From NCBI GenBank assembly GCA_039933785.1, contig JBDTNL010000021.1, forward strand, positions 1-56,530: a stretch of DNA of 56,530 nt, in the 5' to 3' direction. Below the pieces are notes generated by a model, which worked only from the letters and a program-made list of their open reading frames with translations, was not told where the DNA came from and did not search any database. Position numbers and translations under genes: made by a program. Source of the stretch: JBDTNL01 sp039933785. GTDB lineage: Bacteria; Acidobacteriota; Thermoanaerobaculia; Multivoradales; JAGPDF01. Shown piece after piece: positions 15,832 to 24,725 of the stretch (position 1 is its first letter; every line of letters begins with the position of its first letter).

Positions 15832-17630
15832 CGCCGGCCGAAGCGCCGTTCGAGGTCGCCGTCGGTCATCTGCAGCACGATCGGCCGGCCATGTGGGCAG
15901 GCGAAGGGCTGGTCGGAGGCGAAGAGTTCGCTCACCAGCGCCTCCATGGCGGGCGCCGAGAGCGGATGGTGCATCTTGATCGCCGCCTTGCAGGCCTGAC
16001 TGGCGGCGAGGGCCTCGAGGATTCCGCGCGCCACGTCTTGCGGTTCTGTCGCCCGATCGCTCCCGGCGGTCGCGGCCAGGGTCATGACCAGCTTCTCCGC
16101 TTCCCCGACGCCCAGAACCGCCGGCATCGAGGTCAGAGCCAAGGTCCCGCCGGAGAGCTCGCCGATCTCGAAGCCCACCGGACCGAGATGTGCTGCAAGC
16201 GTTGCGAGGCGCAACCGTTCCGCGGGCGCCAGCTCGAGAAGGATCGGCGACAGGAGGTGCTGCACCGACGGCGCGCTGGCGGAGATCGTCGTGCGCAGAC
16301 GCTCGTAGAGAATGCGTTCGTGGGCGACGTGCTGGTCAAGCAGGTAGAGGCCGTCCGGGCCTTCGAGCAGAATCAAGGTGCCCTTGTACTGGCCGAGCAA
16401 GCGAAAACGCGACGGTCCCTTGCCGCGCCCGGAGAGCGGTAGCGACGGCCGGTCGAGCGGCGCGTAGGCGATCTCGGCGACTCGCAAGGCCTGCACCGGC
16501 GGAGCTTCCCAAATCTCCGAGGGCGCGCCCGACGACGCACCGCTCCAGCCCACTTCGGAGCTCGACGCGCGGCCGCCGAGTCCCTCCCATGCGAACGGTC
16601 CGCTCGCGCTCGCCGGTACACGGAGCGGCGCAGCCTCTTCGCCGCGAGCTTCTACCAGTCCCTGGCGAAGCGCGAAATACACCCGGTCGGTGACTGCGGG
16701 GTCGCGAAAGCGGACCTCGGCCTTCTGCGGATGCACATTCACGTCGACGTCCTCGGGCGGCAGATCCAAGAAGAGGAACAGCGCCGGAAAGTCGTCACTT
16801 CGCCACTCGTCGCGAACCGCGCGGTAAAACGCCGCCAGGACCGCGCGATCCCGCACCAGGCGTTGGTTCACGAACACGAACTGCCGCCGGCCCCGGGAGG
16901 TAGACGGCTTGCCGACGAAGCCCGAGATCCCTCGCCCGGCACCGCTCGGGATTTCGACCAGATCGCCGGCCAAGGTCGCGCCGAAGACTTGGGCGATTCG
17001 CGCGCGCGCTCCCGCGAGCCCAGACGACGATGCCGGCGCCTCGAGCAGCGTGCGCCCCTCGTGAATCACGGTGAAGGCGACATCCGGCCGCGCCAGCGCA
17101 TAGCCCTGCACCACCTCGAGAGCGCGCCGCAGCTCGGTCTCGGGCGTGCGCAGGAACTTCCTCCGCGCCGGCACGTTGAAGAACAGCGAGGCGATTTCGA
17201 TGCTCGTGCCGCGGGCGCGGGCCGCGGGCTCGGCGACTACGACACGGCCGCCTTCGATTCGCACCCGCTGTCCGTCTCCCGAGGCGAGAGCAGTGACCAG
17301 CTCGACTCGAGCGACCGCGGCAATCGAGGCCAGTGCCTCACCGCGAAAACCCAGGGTCTCGACTCGCTCGAGCTCCGCGAAGCTCCCGATCTTGCTCGTC
17401 GCATGACGATCGAACGCGAGCAGGGCGTCATCGCGATCCATGCCGACGCCGTCGTCGCTGACCACGATGCGCCGCTTGCCGCCCGCTTCGAGTTCGACAC
17501 GCACGGCGGTCGAACCCGCATCGAGGGCGTTCTCGACCAGCTCCTTCACCACCGAAGACGGCCGTTCGACCACCTCGCCGGCGGCGATCTGCGAGATCAG
17601 CTGATCGTTGAGCTGTCGAATGAGCGGCAC
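15828..17630 (-). CDS. mutL: DNA mismatch repair protein MutL, endonuclease type
   Basis: 600 residues. GHKL ATPase domain: GEVVERPSSVVKELVENALDAG start cut here to its core ELVENALDAG, DDGVGMDRDD, RHATSKI and GFRGEALASI. A proline-rich linker separates the C-terminal dimerisation domain, which holds the metal-dependent nicking motif DQHVAHERILYE from D432 (canonical fourth residue Ala is Val here), ACKAAIK and CPHGRP, as in MutL proteins from bacteria without MutH. It therefore probably nicks DNA itself. The GTG start at 17630 matches the family N-terminus; a TAGAAT box ends 7 bases upstream and no Shine-Dalgarno is seen. Converges with the toxin gene, stops interlocked; divergent from the methyltransferase gene 43 bases away. 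Confidence 0.95.
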   Translation of the reverse strand: MPLIRQLNDQLISQIAAGEVVERPSSVVKELVENALDAGSTAVRVELEAGGKRRIVVSDDGVGMDRDDALLAFDRHATSKIGSFAELERVETLGFRGEALASIAAVARVELVTALASGDGQRVRIEGGRVVVAEPAARARGTSIEIASLFFNVPARRKFLRTPETELRRALEVVQGYALARPDVAFTVIHEGRTLLEAPASSSGLAGARARIAQVFGATLAGDLVEIPSGAGRGISGFVGKPSTSRGRRQFVFVNQRLVRDRAVLAAFYRAVRDEWRSDDFPALFLFLDLPPEDVDVNVHPQKAEVRFRDPAVTDRVYFALRQGLVEARGEEAAPLRVPASASGPFAWEGLGGRASSSEVGWSGASSGAPSEIWEAPPVQALRVAEIAYAPLDRPSLPLSGRGKGPSRFRLLGQYKGTLILLEGPDGLYLLDQHVAHERILYERLRTTISASAPSVQHLLSPILLELAPAERLRLATLAAHLGPVGFEIGELSGGTLALTSMPAVLGVGEAEKLVMTLAATAGSDRATEPQDVARGILEALAASQACKAAIKMHHPLSAPAMEALVSELFASDQPFACPHGRPIVLQMTDGDLERRFGRR

Positions 17631-17637
17631 AGCGGCG

Positions 17638-17643
17638 ATTCTA
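17638..17643 (-). promoter_or_regulatory. Candidate leaderless -10 box (TAGAAT) of mutL
   Basis: Minus-strand TAGAAT, 5 of 6 to consensus, ending 7 bases before the GTG start of mutL. It faces an identical TAGAAT at 17659-17664 that serves the divergent gene. Confidence 0.5.
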
Positions 17644-17658
17644 TGGTGGCGATGGGTC

Positions 17659-17664
17659 TAGAAT
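17659..17664 (+). promoter_or_regulatory. Candidate -10 box (TAGAAT) of the methyltransferase gene
   Basis: Plus-strand TAGAAT ending 9 bases before the ATG at 17674, implying a leader of about three bases. A GCGCGAG run next to the ATG is only a weak Shine-Dalgarno. Confidence 0.4.
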
Positions 17665-17673
17665 CGGCGCGAG

Positions 17674-18159
17674 ATGAACTCCCCCGCGCAGCCATCGCCA
17701 ACTTCCGGCGTTCGTGTATTCCCGCCGATCTTCTACATTGCCGGGATCGCCGCCGGCTTCCTGCTGCAGTGGGTCGTGCCGGTCGCGCTGCTGCCCGAGA
17801 GTTGGGCGCTGCCGTCGCACTGGATCGGCACGACGCTGGTCGGGCTCTGGCTGACGCTCAGCCTCTGGGCCGTGACCACGTTTCGCCGGGTCGGGACGAC
17901 GCCCAACCCGACCCAGCCGACGACGGCGTTGGCGCTGTCGGGGCCGTATCGCTTCACGCGCAATCCGATGTACCTGGGCCTGGCGTGCCTGCAGGCCGGA
18001 ACCGCATTTCTCGGCCGCACGGTTTGGCCTCTTCTGACCCTTCCCCTCGTGCTCTGGATGGTGCGACGGCAGGTGATCGATCGCGAAGAGCGCTACCTGG
18101 CGAAGAAGTTCGGCGACGACTACCGGCGCTACAAGGCGGCGGTCCGGCGCTGGTTCTGA
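17674..18159 (+). CDS. Isoprenylcysteine methyltransferase-like membrane protein (ICMT/PEMT family)
   Basis: 161 residues, about four membrane helices. The C-terminal half carries the family's S-adenosylmethionine-binding region: GPYRFTRNPMYLGL (about 90-103) and the REERYLAKKFGDDYRRY segment (about 137-153). Bacterial members methylate unknown small or lipid substrates at the inner membrane, so the substrate is open. Divergent from mutL with a very short shared promoter region; convergent with the GT39 gene, stops 9 bases apart. Confidence 0.83.
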   Translation: MNSPAQPSPTSGVRVFPPIFYIAGIAAGFLLQWVVPVALLPESWALPSHWIGTTLVGLWLTLSLWAVTTFRRVGTTPNPTQPTTALALSGPYRFTRNPMYLGLACLQAGTAFLGRTVWPLLTLPLVLWMVRRQVIDREERYLAKKFGDDYRRYKAAVRRWF

Positions 18160-18168
18160 GCCTAGAGC

Positions 18169-19728
18169 TCAGCCCAGCTTGCGGATCAGCGGCCACAGCG
18201 CCTCGATCGGCTTCGACAAGCCCCGGCAGATGTAGATCGGCAGGTCGTTTTCGTCGAGTCGCGCCCAGTCGTTGTGAACCACGCCGGCACGCTCGAGCAC
18301 GCGACAGTTGCGACGGTTGTCGTCCTCCCCGCCGCCGATTACGACCAGCACCTCGCCGGTGCAGCCTTGCGGCCCCCAGAGCCAGTAGCTGTTGTGGTTG
18401 CTGATCGCCTTCGGCAGCCCCAGGTGCGGGCCAAAGTAGTTGATGGCGCCCGCCTCGCCGTAGTTCTGCCCGAAGATGCAGGCCTTCGCCTGATCCTGGG
18501 GCGAGAGGGTGCGAAAGACCTCCGCCACCTGGGCAGCCATGGTGTCCCAGCCGTGCATGTCGGCAAAGATTTGCGGCAGGCGTCCAGCATCGCGACCACG
18601 CTCCATGTGCGGCTGTTCGATGCCGAGTGCCTGTGTGTAGGCCGCATAGCGTTCCTTCGGGAGGACGGGGAAGGTCACCGGCGCAATCACACCGCCAAGC
18701 AGAACCAAGGCACACGGCAGAACCCAGCGGAGGGCACGGAGCCGGGACTCGGTCCAGCGCTCCCACGCCACCCCTCCGGCGGCGAACAGCATCCCGTAGA
18801 CCGGGTAGAGGTAGTAGACCTTGGCGCCCAGCGCAATGAAGAAGATGAGAAGAACCAGATAGGCCCATCCGAGAGCGCGGTAGCGGCGCAGGCCCCGCCC
18901 CGCCAACATCGCCGCGAGGCCGCCGATCCAGACCAGCGCACCCAGCGGATTCATCGCCAGGATCTGATCCTTCAGAAAGCCGAACGGCGACGGATGAATG
19001 TCCCGCCCCGCCCGAGTCTGCTGGAGCATGTCGAGCTGCGGAAAATGGTGCTGCACCTGCCAGACCAGGTGCGGCAGGAAGATCAGCAACGCCAGGCCTC
19101 CGCCGAGCCAAATCCACTTGCTCCTGAGCACTCGCCATTCACCGGCGAGCAGGAGCCCGGCGATTAGGGAGAAGCCCATGAAGAGCATCGAATGCTTGTT
19201 GAGCAGGCCGACTCCAGCCAGGACACCGAATCCAATCCAAAGCCTCTGGCTGCGCGTGTTGAGAAAGCGAGCCACGAGGAAGGCGGCACCGACCCAGAAG
19301 AGCGCCTCGAAGGCGTTCATCGTGAGGATGTGAAAGAACAGCAGATAGGCGGGAGCGGTGAGCACCGCGAGAGCCGCCAGGAATTGGGCGAAGCGGCCAC
19401 CGCCGAGCTCGCGGGCGAGCATCCCGGTCAGCACCACCAGAGCCGCGCCGGCCAGCACCGCAGGCAGTCGGATGATCCAAAGCGCGTCCCCGAACGACAG
19501 CGCCAACCTAGCCACGAACGCGATCAACGGCGGCTGATCGACGTAGCCCCACGCCAGATGCCGGGCGCAATCGAGGTAGTAGAGCTCGTCGCGAAAGACT
19601 CCGTACCGCGAGATGAACAACAAGTGGAGAACCAGCTTGGCCGCCGCCACCGCCAAGACACCCGCGGCCAATCGAGGGCCGCGCCGATCGGCCGTTCGGA
19701 ACCGCTCGCCGGCTCTACTCACCGTCAT
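18169..19728 (-). CDS. GT39/PMT-type membrane glycosyltransferase (ArnT-like)
   Basis: 519 residues, around ten to twelve membrane helices and a periplasmic C-terminal domain. Family signature: acidic pair in the first periplasmic loop, FRDELYYLDCARHL with D47/E48, and the DQPPL loop that follows. These enzymes transfer a sugar from a polyprenyl-phosphate donor to lipid or protein outside the membrane. Start ATG at 19728, preceded by GGTGAG. It begins 7 bases after the alpha/beta hydrolase stop, so the two form a unit downstream of ppdK. Acceptor and sugar are unknown. Confidence 0.88.
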   Translation of the reverse strand: MTVSRAGERFRTADRRGPRLAAGVLAVAAAKLVLHLLFISRYGVFRDELYYLDCARHLAWGYVDQPPLIAFVARLALSFGDALWIIRLPAVLAGAALVVLTGMLARELGGGRFAQFLAALAVLTAPAYLLFFHILTMNAFEALFWVGAAFLVARFLNTRSQRLWIGFGVLAGVGLLNKHSMLFMGFSLIAGLLLAGEWRVLRSKWIWLGGGLALLIFLPHLVWQVQHHFPQLDMLQQTRAGRDIHPSPFGFLKDQILAMNPLGALVWIGGLAAMLAGRGLRRYRALGWAYLVLLIFFIALGAKVYYLYPVYGMLFAAGGVAWERWTESRLRALRWVLPCALVLLGGVIAPVTFPVLPKERYAAYTQALGIEQPHMERGRDAGRLPQIFADMHGWDTMAAQVAEVFRTLSPQDQAKACIFGQNYGEAGAINYFGPHLGLPKAISNHNSYWLWGPQGCTGEVLVVIGGGEDDNRRNCRVLERAGVVHNDWARLDENDLPIYICRGLSKPIEALWPLIRKLG

Positions 19729-19735
19729 CTCACCG

Positions 19736-21205
19736 TCATTGAATCGCCGTACCGCTGGCGATCCAGTCCCGCACCCTCTGCTCGACGTACGGGAAGAACG
19801 GGTTGCAGTACAGCCGGGTGATCGCGTCGGACCCGATGAGCAGCACCGAGCGTTCGCCGCGGGGCAGCATCAGGCCGATGCGAACGCCGTAGTTCTCACT
19901 GCGGTCGGGAGTGAGCCCGTACAGCGGGTCGGACATCGGGAAGGGCAGCGCCAGATGCGAAAGTGAGAACACCTGCTCTGGCCAGGCCAAGTCGAGACTC
20001 TTCACGGAGCTCTGCGTCGAGCCCGCGGGCAAGGTTTCCTCCCGCACCGTCCGCGAGCCCGAGCCTTCATTGGTGATCAGGGTCGCGCGAAAGCGATGCG
20101 TGCGGGCAGAGAACAGCTCCGCGATCGCTTCCTCGGGCTTGACGCCGAGGAACGGCTCGATGCCGATAGCGCGGTTGAGATCGAACAGCACGACCTCGCT
20201 GCCGTTGCTCTCGAGGTGATCGAACAGCCCGTGCACGGTGGCCCGAGTGCTCACCGTGGCATCGACGAGAGACTGAAACGCCAGCACGGGCGGCAGGTCG
20301 CGGATGCTCCCCGAGTCAACCGCATGAGCGATCTCCTGGCTCAAGGCCGAGGTCAGGCGGTAGGTCTGAAATGCGGCGTTGGTCGGGAAGGAGTTGTACT
20401 TGAAGGGGATGTACTCCGGCAGGTCGTCCAGCCACCGGGACTTCTCGAAATACGGAATCCCACCGAGGCGACTCATGAGGCGCGCCGCGGCCGCGAAAGG
20501 ACTCACTCCGATCATCGGCGAAAGGAGCACCAGGCGTTCGGCGCGCGGCAGGCTGTTGTCCTCCAGCGCGTCCAATGAGTACTTCATCACCAGCGCCGCG
20601 CCATTCGAGTAGCCCACCAAGTAGAGCGGCTTCCCGGGCCCGATCTTCGCGCGCACGGCGCGCACCCCAACACGCACCGCCGCCATCCAGTCTTCCCACT
20701 CGGCCTGGACCAGTCCTGACGGCACGGTGCCGTGGCCGGGCATGCGCAGGGCGAGGGCGTAGAACCCGGCGCCGGCGAACGTCCGCGCCAGCGGCCGCAT
20801 GCTGTACGGGGCATCGGTCAGCCCGTGGATCAACAGCGCGCCGCCGCGCACGCCTCCTGCTGGCCCGGCAGGCTCGAGCTCGAACGTTCGATTCCAATCG
20901 CGCTGGAACGTCGCCGGATCGAGCGGCCCCCCCTTGGTATACCGGCTGGTTGCTACACGGTCCGGCGCGGGTACGACATCGAAGACTCGCTGGCGGAGCT
21001 CCTGGAATACGGCATCCTCGCGCCGCAGGTAGTCTGCCAAGGTGATTTGTGGGCCGAGATCCCGCGCTTGAACCTCCGACCTCAGCATCACGGTGTGCCA
21101 GAGCCGCAGATCCGGCATGCCTCGCGACCCAACCGCGCGGCCGACCACGAGGGTCACCAGGACGATCGCCGCCAGCACCGCCACGCGGCGAAGCCAGCGC
21201 AGCAT
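19736..21205 (-). CDS. Alpha/beta hydrolase, membrane-anchored
   Basis: 489 residues. One N-terminal membrane helix (about 6-24) with positive charges ahead of it, so the catalytic part is likely periplasmic. Oxyanion region IHGLTDAPYS at 126-135 and nucleophile elbow GYSNG with S200, as in monoacylglycerol-lipase-like esterases. The second half contains a cap-like insertion and a C-terminal segment I do not recognise. ATG at 21205 has a GGCGGGGG run 8 bases upstream; the frame is open to 21376 but that part overlaps ppdK. It lies 25 bases after ppdK and directly before the GT39 gene. Substrate unknown; a lipid or ester is likely. Confidence 0.83.
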   Translation of the reverse strand: MLRWLRRVAVLAAIVLVTLVVGRAVGSRGMPDLRLWHTVMLRSEVQARDLGPQITLADYLRREDAVFQELRQRVFDVVPAPDRVATSRYTKGGPLDPATFQRDWNRTFELEPAGPAGGVRGGALLIHGLTDAPYSMRPLARTFAGAGFYALALRMPGHGTVPSGLVQAEWEDWMAAVRVGVRAVRAKIGPGKPLYLVGYSNGAALVMKYSLDALEDNSLPRAERLVLLSPMIGVSPFAAAARLMSRLGGIPYFEKSRWLDDLPEYIPFKYNSFPTNAAFQTYRLTSALSQEIAHAVDSGSIRDLPPVLAFQSLVDATVSTRATVHGLFDHLESNGSEVVLFDLNRAIGIEPFLGVKPEEAIAELFSARTHRFRATLITNEGSGSRTVREETLPAGSTQSSVKSLDLAWPEQVFSLSHLALPFPMSDPLYGLTPDRSENYGVRIGLMLPRGERSVLLIGSDAITRLYCNPFFPYVEQRVRDWIASGTAIQ

Positions 21206-21230
21206 GAAGATCACCCCCGCCAAGGCGGTC

Positions 21231-23948
21231 TCAGTCTCCCCCGCCCGGCCCCGCGCCGAGGGTCGCACGAGCCGCCGAGAGCCGAGCGATCGGCACGCGA
21301 TACGGCGAGCAGGACACGTAGTCGAGCCCGACGCCATCGAAGAAGACGATCGACTTCGGATCGCCGCCGTGCTCACCGCAGACGCCTACCTTGAGCTTCG
21401 TCTTGGTGGTGCGGCCGCGCTGGGTGGCCCATTCGACCAGCTGTCCGACACCCGTCACGTCGACGCTGGCAAACGGATCCACCGGCAGGAGGCCCTGCTC
21501 AAGATACTCGGGCAGGAACTTGCCCACATCGTCGCGGGAATAGCCGAAGGTCATCTGCGTCAGGTCGTTCGTCCCGAAGGAGAAGAAGTCGGCATGCCGC
21601 GCGATCTGTTCGGCGACCAGCGCGGCGCGCGGCACCTCGATCATGGTGCCAATGGGGATATCGACCGTGGTGCCGACGTCTTCGAAGACCCGCGCCAGCA
21701 CGCGCATGGTGAGTTGGCGCAGGACCTCCATCTCGCGCTCGGTACCGACCAGCGGCATCATGATCTCGGGCCGCGCATCGATCCCCGCCAGCTTCAAGCC
21801 GCAAGCCGCACGGGCGATCGCTTCGACCTGCATCTCGTAGATGTCGGGCGCGGTGAGCCCGAGCCGGCAACCGCGGTGACCGAGCATCGGATTCGACTCG
21901 GCCAGCGATTCGGCCTTCTGGCGCAGAGTCGCCGGCGAGACCTTCATCTGTTCGGCAAGCTGCTCGAGTTGCTTGTCCTCGTGGGGAAGGAATTCATGCA
22001 ACGGCGGATCCAAGAGCCGGATGGTCACCGGCAGACCCTCCATCGCGGTCAGAATTCCCTTGAAGTCGCTCTGCTGCTCGGGCAGCAACTTCGCGAGTGC
22101 CGCCTTCCGGCCCTCGAGTCCATCGGCGAGGATCATGCGCCGCACCCAGGCGATGCGATCGGCGTCGAAGAACATGTGCTCCGTACGGCAGAGGCCGATG
22201 CCCTGAGCGCCGAACGTGCGCGCGACGCGCGCGTCCGTCGGCGTGTCCGCATTCGCCCACACCTGCATACGGCGCTCGTCGTCGGCCCAGGAGAGAATCG
22301 TCTCGAAGCAGTCGACGCTCCGCGAGCGGACCTCCCGTCGCCCCTCGATCATCACTTGGATGACTTCCGAATCGCGCGGCGCCAGGGCGCCGGAGAGCAC
22401 TTCACCGCTGGTGCCATCCATCGAGAGCTGGTCGCCCTCGCGCAGGATCTGCCCCGCCACGCGAAGCTCGCCGGCGGGCTCGTCGACCACCAGCGAACCG
22501 GCGCCGACGATGCACGGCTTGCCCATGCCGCGGGCGACCACCGCTGCGTGCGAGGTCATGCCTCCGCGCGAGGTGAGAATGCCGACCGATGCATACATGC
22601 CGACGATGTCCTCGGGCGAGGTCTCGTCACGCACCAGAATCACCGGGCCGGTCTTCGCCATCTCGGCGGCGCGTTCGGCGGTGAGCGCAATCCTTCCCGA
22701 TGCCGCCCCGGGACCCGCCGGCAGGCCAGTGGCCAGCAGGCGGCCGGCCTTCACCGCCGCAGCCTTCTCCGCCACGTCGAACACCGGCGCGAGCATCTGC
22801 ACGAGGTGGTTGGGCTCGGCACGCCGCAGCGCTTCGCGGCGATCGATCAGGCCCTCTTCCACCATGTCAACCGCGATGCGCACCGAGGCTGGGCCCGAGC
22901 GCTTGCCGCTGCGGGTCTGCAGCATGTAGAGCTGGCCCGCCTCGATGGTGAACTCGAGGTCTTGCATGTCGTGGCGATGCGTCTCCAAACGCGCGGCGAC
23001 GTCGAGCAGTCCCTGGTACGCGTCCGGGAAATCCTTGCCCAGCCCGGGTCCGCCGGGGCCCGGTGCAATGACCTGGGGCGTACGAATACCCGCGACCACA
23101 TCTTCACCCTGGGCGTTGACCAGGAACTCGCCGAACAGCTTCTTCTCGCCCGTCGAAGGATTGCGCGTGAACGCGACGCCGGTCGCGCAATCGAAGCCGC
23201 GGTTGCCGAAGACCATGGCTTGCACGTTCACCGCCGTGCCGCCGGCGCCCGAGAGGTGGTGGATGCGGCGGTACTCGATGGCGCGCTTGTTGTTCCAGCT
23301 CTCGAAGACCGCCCCGACGGCGCCCCAGATCTGCGCCATCGGATCCTGTGGGAACGGCTTCCCGTGCTGCTCCAGGATCTCGTGCCCTTCGCGGATCACC
23401 TGCGCCAGTCCGGCCGCCGAAATCTCCGGATCGGTCGCCACACCCTCGCGCTCGCGGGCGCGCTTGATGACAGCTTCGAACTCGTGCTTCGACACGCCCA
23501 GCACCACGTCGCCGTACATCGACAACAACCGGCGGTAGCAGTCGCGGAGGAAGCGCGCGTCGATACCACGCGCGATCTCGGCCTCGACGATGGCGTCGTT
23601 CAAGCCCAGGTTGAGGATGGTGTCCATCATCCCCGGCATCGAGGTCGCAGCACCCGAGCGCACCGACACCAGGAGCGGTTTTCCGGGATCGCCAAAGCCG
23701 CGTCCGAGCTGCGTCTCGATCGCGCGCAGATGATCCTCGAACTCTTTCTTCAACTCCGGGGGGTAGGACTCGGCATGCGCGTGGTAGTGCTTGCACACGT
23801 CGGTGGTGACGGTGAAACCGGGTGGCACCGGAATCCCCAAGCCGGCCATCTCGGCCAGGCCGGCGCCCTTGCCACCGAGCAGCTCCTTCTGATCGCCGCG
23901 CCCTTCGGCAGACCCGCCGCCGAAGGCATACACGAACTTCTCCGCCAT
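21231..23948 (-). CDS. ppdK: Pyruvate, phosphate dikinase
   Basis: 905 residues. Interconverts pyruvate, ATP and phosphate with phosphoenolpyruvate, AMP and pyrophosphate in the cytoplasm. N-terminal ATP-grasp domain (start LLGGKGAGLAEM; SVRSGAATSMPGMMDT), swivelling phosphohistidine domain with GGMTSHAAVVARG and catalytic H467, C-terminal PEP-binding TIM barrel with SFGTNDLTQMTFG and CGEHGGDP. Full length. ATG at 23948 has an AAGGGGG ribosome binding site 5 bases upstream. The leader carries two copies of a 10-base direct repeat (23969-23994). Probably the first gene of ppdK-hydrolase-GT39. Confidence 0.97.
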   Translation of the reverse strand: MAEKFVYAFGGGSAEGRGDQKELLGGKGAGLAEMAGLGIPVPPGFTVTTDVCKHYHAHAESYPPELKKEFEDHLRAIETQLGRGFGDPGKPLLVSVRSGAATSMPGMMDTILNLGLNDAIVEAEIARGIDARFLRDCYRRLLSMYGDVVLGVSKHEFEAVIKRAREREGVATDPEISAAGLAQVIREGHEILEQHGKPFPQDPMAQIWGAVGAVFESWNNKRAIEYRRIHHLSGAGGTAVNVQAMVFGNRGFDCATGVAFTRNPSTGEKKLFGEFLVNAQGEDVVAGIRTPQVIAPGPGGPGLGKDFPDAYQGLLDVAARLETHRHDMQDLEFTIEAGQLYMLQTRSGKRSGPASVRIAVDMVEEGLIDRREALRRAEPNHLVQMLAPVFDVAEKAAAVKAGRLLATGLPAGPGAASGRIALTAERAAEMAKTGPVILVRDETSPEDIVGMYASVGILTSRGGMTSHAAVVARGMGKPCIVGAGSLVVDEPAGELRVAGQILREGDQLSMDGTSGEVLSGALAPRDSEVIQVMIEGRREVRSRSVDCFETILSWADDERRMQVWANADTPTDARVARTFGAQGIGLCRTEHMFFDADRIAWVRRMILADGLEGRKAALAKLLPEQQSDFKGILTAMEGLPVTIRLLDPPLHEFLPHEDKQLEQLAEQMKVSPATLRQKAESLAESNPMLGHRGCRLGLTAPDIYEMQVEAIARAACGLKLAGIDARPEIMMPLVGTEREMEVLRQLTMRVLARVFEDVGTTVDIPIGTMIEVPRAALVAEQIARHADFFSFGTNDLTQMTFGYSRDDVGKFLPEYLEQGLLPVDPFASVDVTGVGQLVEWATQRGRTTKTKLKVGVCGEHGGDPKSIVFFDGVGLDYVSCSPYRVPIARLSAARATLGAGPGGGD

Positions 23949-23968
23949 CCCGACCCCCTTGTTCCGCG

Positions 23969-23994
23969 TCTGTGGTGTGGTTGTTCTGTGGTGT
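23969..23994. repeat. Pair of 10-base direct repeats upstream of ppdK
   Basis: TCTGTGGTGT occurs at 23969-23978 and 23985-23994 on the plus strand (ACACCACAGA in the ppdK sense), 16 bases apart. The spacing is about 1.5 helical turns. It lies between the candidate promoter and the ribosome binding site and could bind a regulator in DNA or RNA. Confidence 0.45.
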
Positions 23995-24006
23995 CTCGTG
24001 CTGGGG

Positions 24007-24036
24007 AGTGTTTGCGACGGCGGGGGGGCCGGTCAA
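24007..24036 (-). promoter_or_regulatory. Candidate promoter of ppdK
   Basis: Minus strand -35 TTGACC (24031-24036, 5 of 6) with an 18-base spacer to AACACT (24007-24012, 3 of 6). The -10 is weak. Predicted start near 24000. Confidence 0.35.
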
Positions 24037-24068
24037 GGGGCGACGCGCAGGACCGGCCGCCAGGCCCA

Positions 24069-24097
24069 TTGAATAGCACGATCGTTCGTTCTAGACT
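24069..24097 (+). promoter_or_regulatory. Candidate leaderless promoter of the tetR-like gene
   Basis: TTGAAT (24069-24074), 17-base spacer, TAGACT (24092-24097), then 6 bases to the ATG at 24104; no Shine-Dalgarno. The spacer holds the palindrome ACGATCGT (24078-24085), where an autorepressor could bind. Confidence 0.5.
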
Positions 24098-24103
24098 CTC
24101 TGC

Positions 24104-24715
24104 ATGGGAACCCTGCGCAAGGGCGAAGTCACCCGCGGATCCATCCTCGACACGTCGCTGGCCCTTGCCAGCCAGGTGGGCATGGCGGGGCTCTCGATCG
24201 GCGAGCTCGCGAGCCGCACGGGAATGTCGAAGAGCGGCCTGTTCGCGCACTTCGGCTCCAAGGAGTCGCTCCAGCTGCAGGTGCTCGAGGAGGCCCGCCA
24301 GCGCTTCATCGCCCTGGTCGCCGTGCCGGCCCTGAAGAAGCCGCGCGGTGCCCCGCGCCTGCAAGCCTTGTTCGATCTCTGGCTCGATTGGTCGCAGGCC
24401 GATTTCTCACCCGGTGGCTGCATCTTCATGGCCGCGGCGAGCGAGCTCGACGATCGGCCGGGTCCGCTGCGCGATGCGCTGGTCGAGTCGCAGCGCGAAT
24501 GGCTTGCTACCCTCGCAACGGCGGTCCGCCAGGGCAGCGCGGCCGGGAAGCTCCGCCGCAACCTCGATCCCGATCAGTTCGCCTACGAGTTCTACTCCAT
24601 CACCCTCGCGTACCACCACTTCAGCCGCTTGCTGCGCGACCCCGCCGCCGAGACCCGCGCCCGTCGAGCCTGGCGCGACCTCCTGACGCAAGCGCGCCGG
24701 CCCGAGCCGGCTTAG
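24104..24715 (+). CDS. TetR family transcriptional regulator
   Basis: 203 residues. N-terminal helix-turn-helix at about 12-58 (ILDTSLALASQVGMAGLSIG, then TGMSKSGLFAHFGSKE), followed by an all-helical ligand-binding and dimerisation domain resembling the AefR/YcdC type C-terminal domain. It probably represses transcription until a ligand binds. The following SRPBCC gene is 10 bases downstream and is probably its co-transcribed partner. A palindrome in its own promoter spacer is a possible autoregulatory site. Ligand unknown. Confidence 0.9.
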   Translation: MGTLRKGEVTRGSILDTSLALASQVGMAGLSIGELASRTGMSKSGLFAHFGSKESLQLQVLEEARQRFIALVAVPALKKPRGAPRLQALFDLWLDWSQADFSPGGCIFMAAASELDDRPGPLRDALVESQREWLATLATAVRQGSAAGKLRRNLDPDQFAYEFYSITLAYHHFSRLLRDPAAETRARRAWRDLLTQARRPEPA

Positions 24716-24725
24716 GTCGCCGCCA

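Noticed and set aside
21093..24335. A 1080-codon open frame on the plus strand opposite ppdK
   Set aside because: It is antisense to the fully conserved ppdK gene and is rich in Arg and His with no domain. High GC keeps the shadow frame open.
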